NCBI GenBank assembly: GCA_002352705.1
Contig: DEIW01000103.1
Location: 1-13,530 of the forward strand
Reading direction: 5' to 3'
From: Bacteroidales bacterium UBA2764
GTDB taxonomy: Bacteria > Bacteroidota > Bacteroidia > Bacteroidales > Paludibacteraceae
DNA length: 13,530 nt
Shown: piece by piece, positions 12,587-13,530 of the stretch
Layout of the letters: every line of letters begins with the position of its first letter
How positions within the stretch are numbered: position 1 is the stretch's first letter
Program-made: the position numbers and the translations under genes
The notes under the pieces: model-generated
The model's input: the letters and a program-made list of their open reading frames with translations, nothing else
Told to the model about the DNA's origin: nothing
The model's database searches: none

Positions 12587-13530
12587 CGGTTGAGCACCTT
12601 TTGCGCCGTGTTATTAACGCGTACGATGTAGCCTGTCTGTAGCGGCAGGAGCATTGTCCATTCGTCTCCTTCGGCTATGCCGGTAGCGACGAGTTGTCCG
12701 GCTGTAGTATAGACGGTGATGCGATCGCCGACTTGCGTACCGCGTACATAGAGCGTACCGTCTGAAGCGAAGATGACATAAGATGTCTCAGTTGCAGCTG
12801 GACGGTTCTTCTTGAATCCTCCGATACGGATGGCGAAGCGCTTTGTATATTCGCCGGCCTCGAGCGGAAGAGTATAGTCTTCGTCCTGGAGGTTAACAAA
12901 CGTCTTGGCCTCATAATCGATAAGCCATACGTACGGATATGGCTCGTACGGCTCTTTATCAGGCAGGCTGAAGGTGAAGTTATATCCGTCATAGCTATCC
13001 GGCACATGCAATCCGACCGGTATATCCACTTCCACAGGCGCTGCGCCGAGCAGGGAGAGTCGTGACAGGCCCTTGGCATCCATCGCATACATCTGCGGGA
13101 GGTTTTCATTCGCCGTCCATTTGATACCATCGCGTCCGTACGCATACTGTACCTTGCTCGATACAGTAGAATCGGGTATGAGGGTGAGCATGTCGGCAAC
13201 CGGCGTGAGGGCATGATGGTCGTATGTAGCGCCACGTGCCGGAGCATGCGTGACAGCCGGTGTAGCGTAGGTCACTACCGCAGGCCGTGCGATCTTCTTG
13301 TTCCGGTCGTAGTACGGCTGATGGAAGATGATGGTCTCTTTCTTGTTCTGGGTAGCGGTCTGGCTAAGGAACGCATTGCCCATCGAGACCGTGGTACCCT
13401 TATACCACGACTGCGAGGTATAAGCCTGATCGCCCGCTATCCCATAGGCGCTGCCATCCATCTGGTAGATGACATGCGGGATATACATCTGGCGGAGGTA
13501 GTTGCCCGCCCAAAGAATCGTATCGGTACG
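12583..13530 (-). CDS. Large secreted protein, C-terminal part, with T9SS-like tail (gene runs off right edge)
   Basis: The reading frame is open from the window edge to the stop at 12583-12585, giving 315 codons of the C-terminus. Met at 13488 is internal, since the frame continues upstream without a stop. I do not recognise the main domain. It is rich in Tyr, Thr and Asp, with beta-structure patterns such as YPYVWLIDYEAKTFVNLQ and LEAGEYTKRFAIRIGGF, a style common in the last beta-sandwich modules of Bacteroidales surface proteins. The final 60 residues (GTLYVRGTQVGDRITVYTTA, then GQLVATG, then GYIVRVNNTAQKVLN) resemble the T9SS type A sorting domain (vyn..Gq.v, then G.Y.vkv). Secretion to the cell surface is therefore likely, but the signal peptide is outside the window. 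It is convergent with the recX remnant. Function unknown. Confidence 0.8.
   Translation of the reverse strand, partial: RTDTILWAGNYLRQMYIPHVIYQMDGSAYGIAGDQAYTSQSWYKGTTVSMGNAFLSQTATQNKKETIIFHQPYYDRNKKIARPAVVTYATPAVTHAPARGATYDHHALTPVADMLTLIPDSTVSSKVQYAYGRDGIKWTANENLPQMYAMDAKGLSRLSLLGAAPVEVDIPVGLHVPDSYDGYNFTFSLPDKEPYEPYPYVWLIDYEAKTFVNLQDEDYTLPLEAGEYTKRFAIRIGGFKKNRPAATETSYVIFASDGTLYVRGTQVGDRITVYTTAGQLVATGIAEGDEWTMLLPLQTGYIVRVNNTAQKVLNR

Noticed and set aside
12583..13488. Start of the right-edge protein at the Met codon at 13488
   Set aside because: The frame stays open to the window edge, and the upstream codons (RTDTILWAGNYLRQ) look like continuing protein; the true start is outside the window.

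Overview
The window looks like ordinary chromosomal DNA from the order Bacteroidales (phylum Bacteroidota). Four gene starts carry the -33 TTTG / -7 TAnnTTTG promoter architecture of that phylum. Most genes lack strong Shine-Dalgarno sequences. The ExbB-type channel subunit has the signal-peptide-plus-acidic-linker form common in Bacteroidetes. Two secreted proteins end in tails resembling type IX secretion (T9SS) sorting signals. I see no mobile element, CRISPR array, phage gene or resistance gene, and no gap without a gene exceeds 300 bases.

Layout, left to right. (1) 1-680, minus: 5' part of a MotA/TolQ/ExbB proton-channel gene that runs off the left edge. (2) 850-937, minus: tRNA-Ser(GGA), with an imperfect copy of its 3' tail about 120 bp downstream. 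(3) 1121-2879, plus: an operon of uridine kinase (udk) and two half-size chromate-type transporter subunits. (4) 2881-6084, minus: a UvrD/PcrA-type helicase followed by a secreted endonuclease I-family nuclease, meeting the chromate operon tail to tail with a 1-bp gap. (5) 6159-7502, plus: a NOL1/NOP2/Sun-family RNA m5C methyltransferase, divergent from pcrA and sharing an 80-bp region in which the two promoters are interleaved. (6) 7357-12355, minus: a tight four-gene operon read as secreted thioredoxin, then CPA1 cation/proton antiporter, then NAD(P)-dependent epimerase-like protein, then DEAD-box RNA helicase. The last gene overlaps the methyltransferase antisense by 146 bp. (7) 12491-12586, plus: a short remnant of a recX 3' end. 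(8) 12583-13530, minus: the C-terminal part of a large secreted protein that runs off the right edge.

Functionally the window is mainly housekeeping: pyrimidine salvage, DNA unwinding and repair, RNA modification and remodelling, ion homeostasis and envelope redox. The most noteworthy signals are structural. They are the antisense coding overlap that supplies the whole basic tail of the DEAD-box helicase, the interleaved divergent promoters with very short leaders, several 7-bp-period tandem repeats at gene junctions (one of them coding for a signal peptide), the duplicated tRNA 3' end, and the recX stub. I found no convincing new multi-gene system; the least understood protein part is the C-terminal half of the epimerase-like protein.
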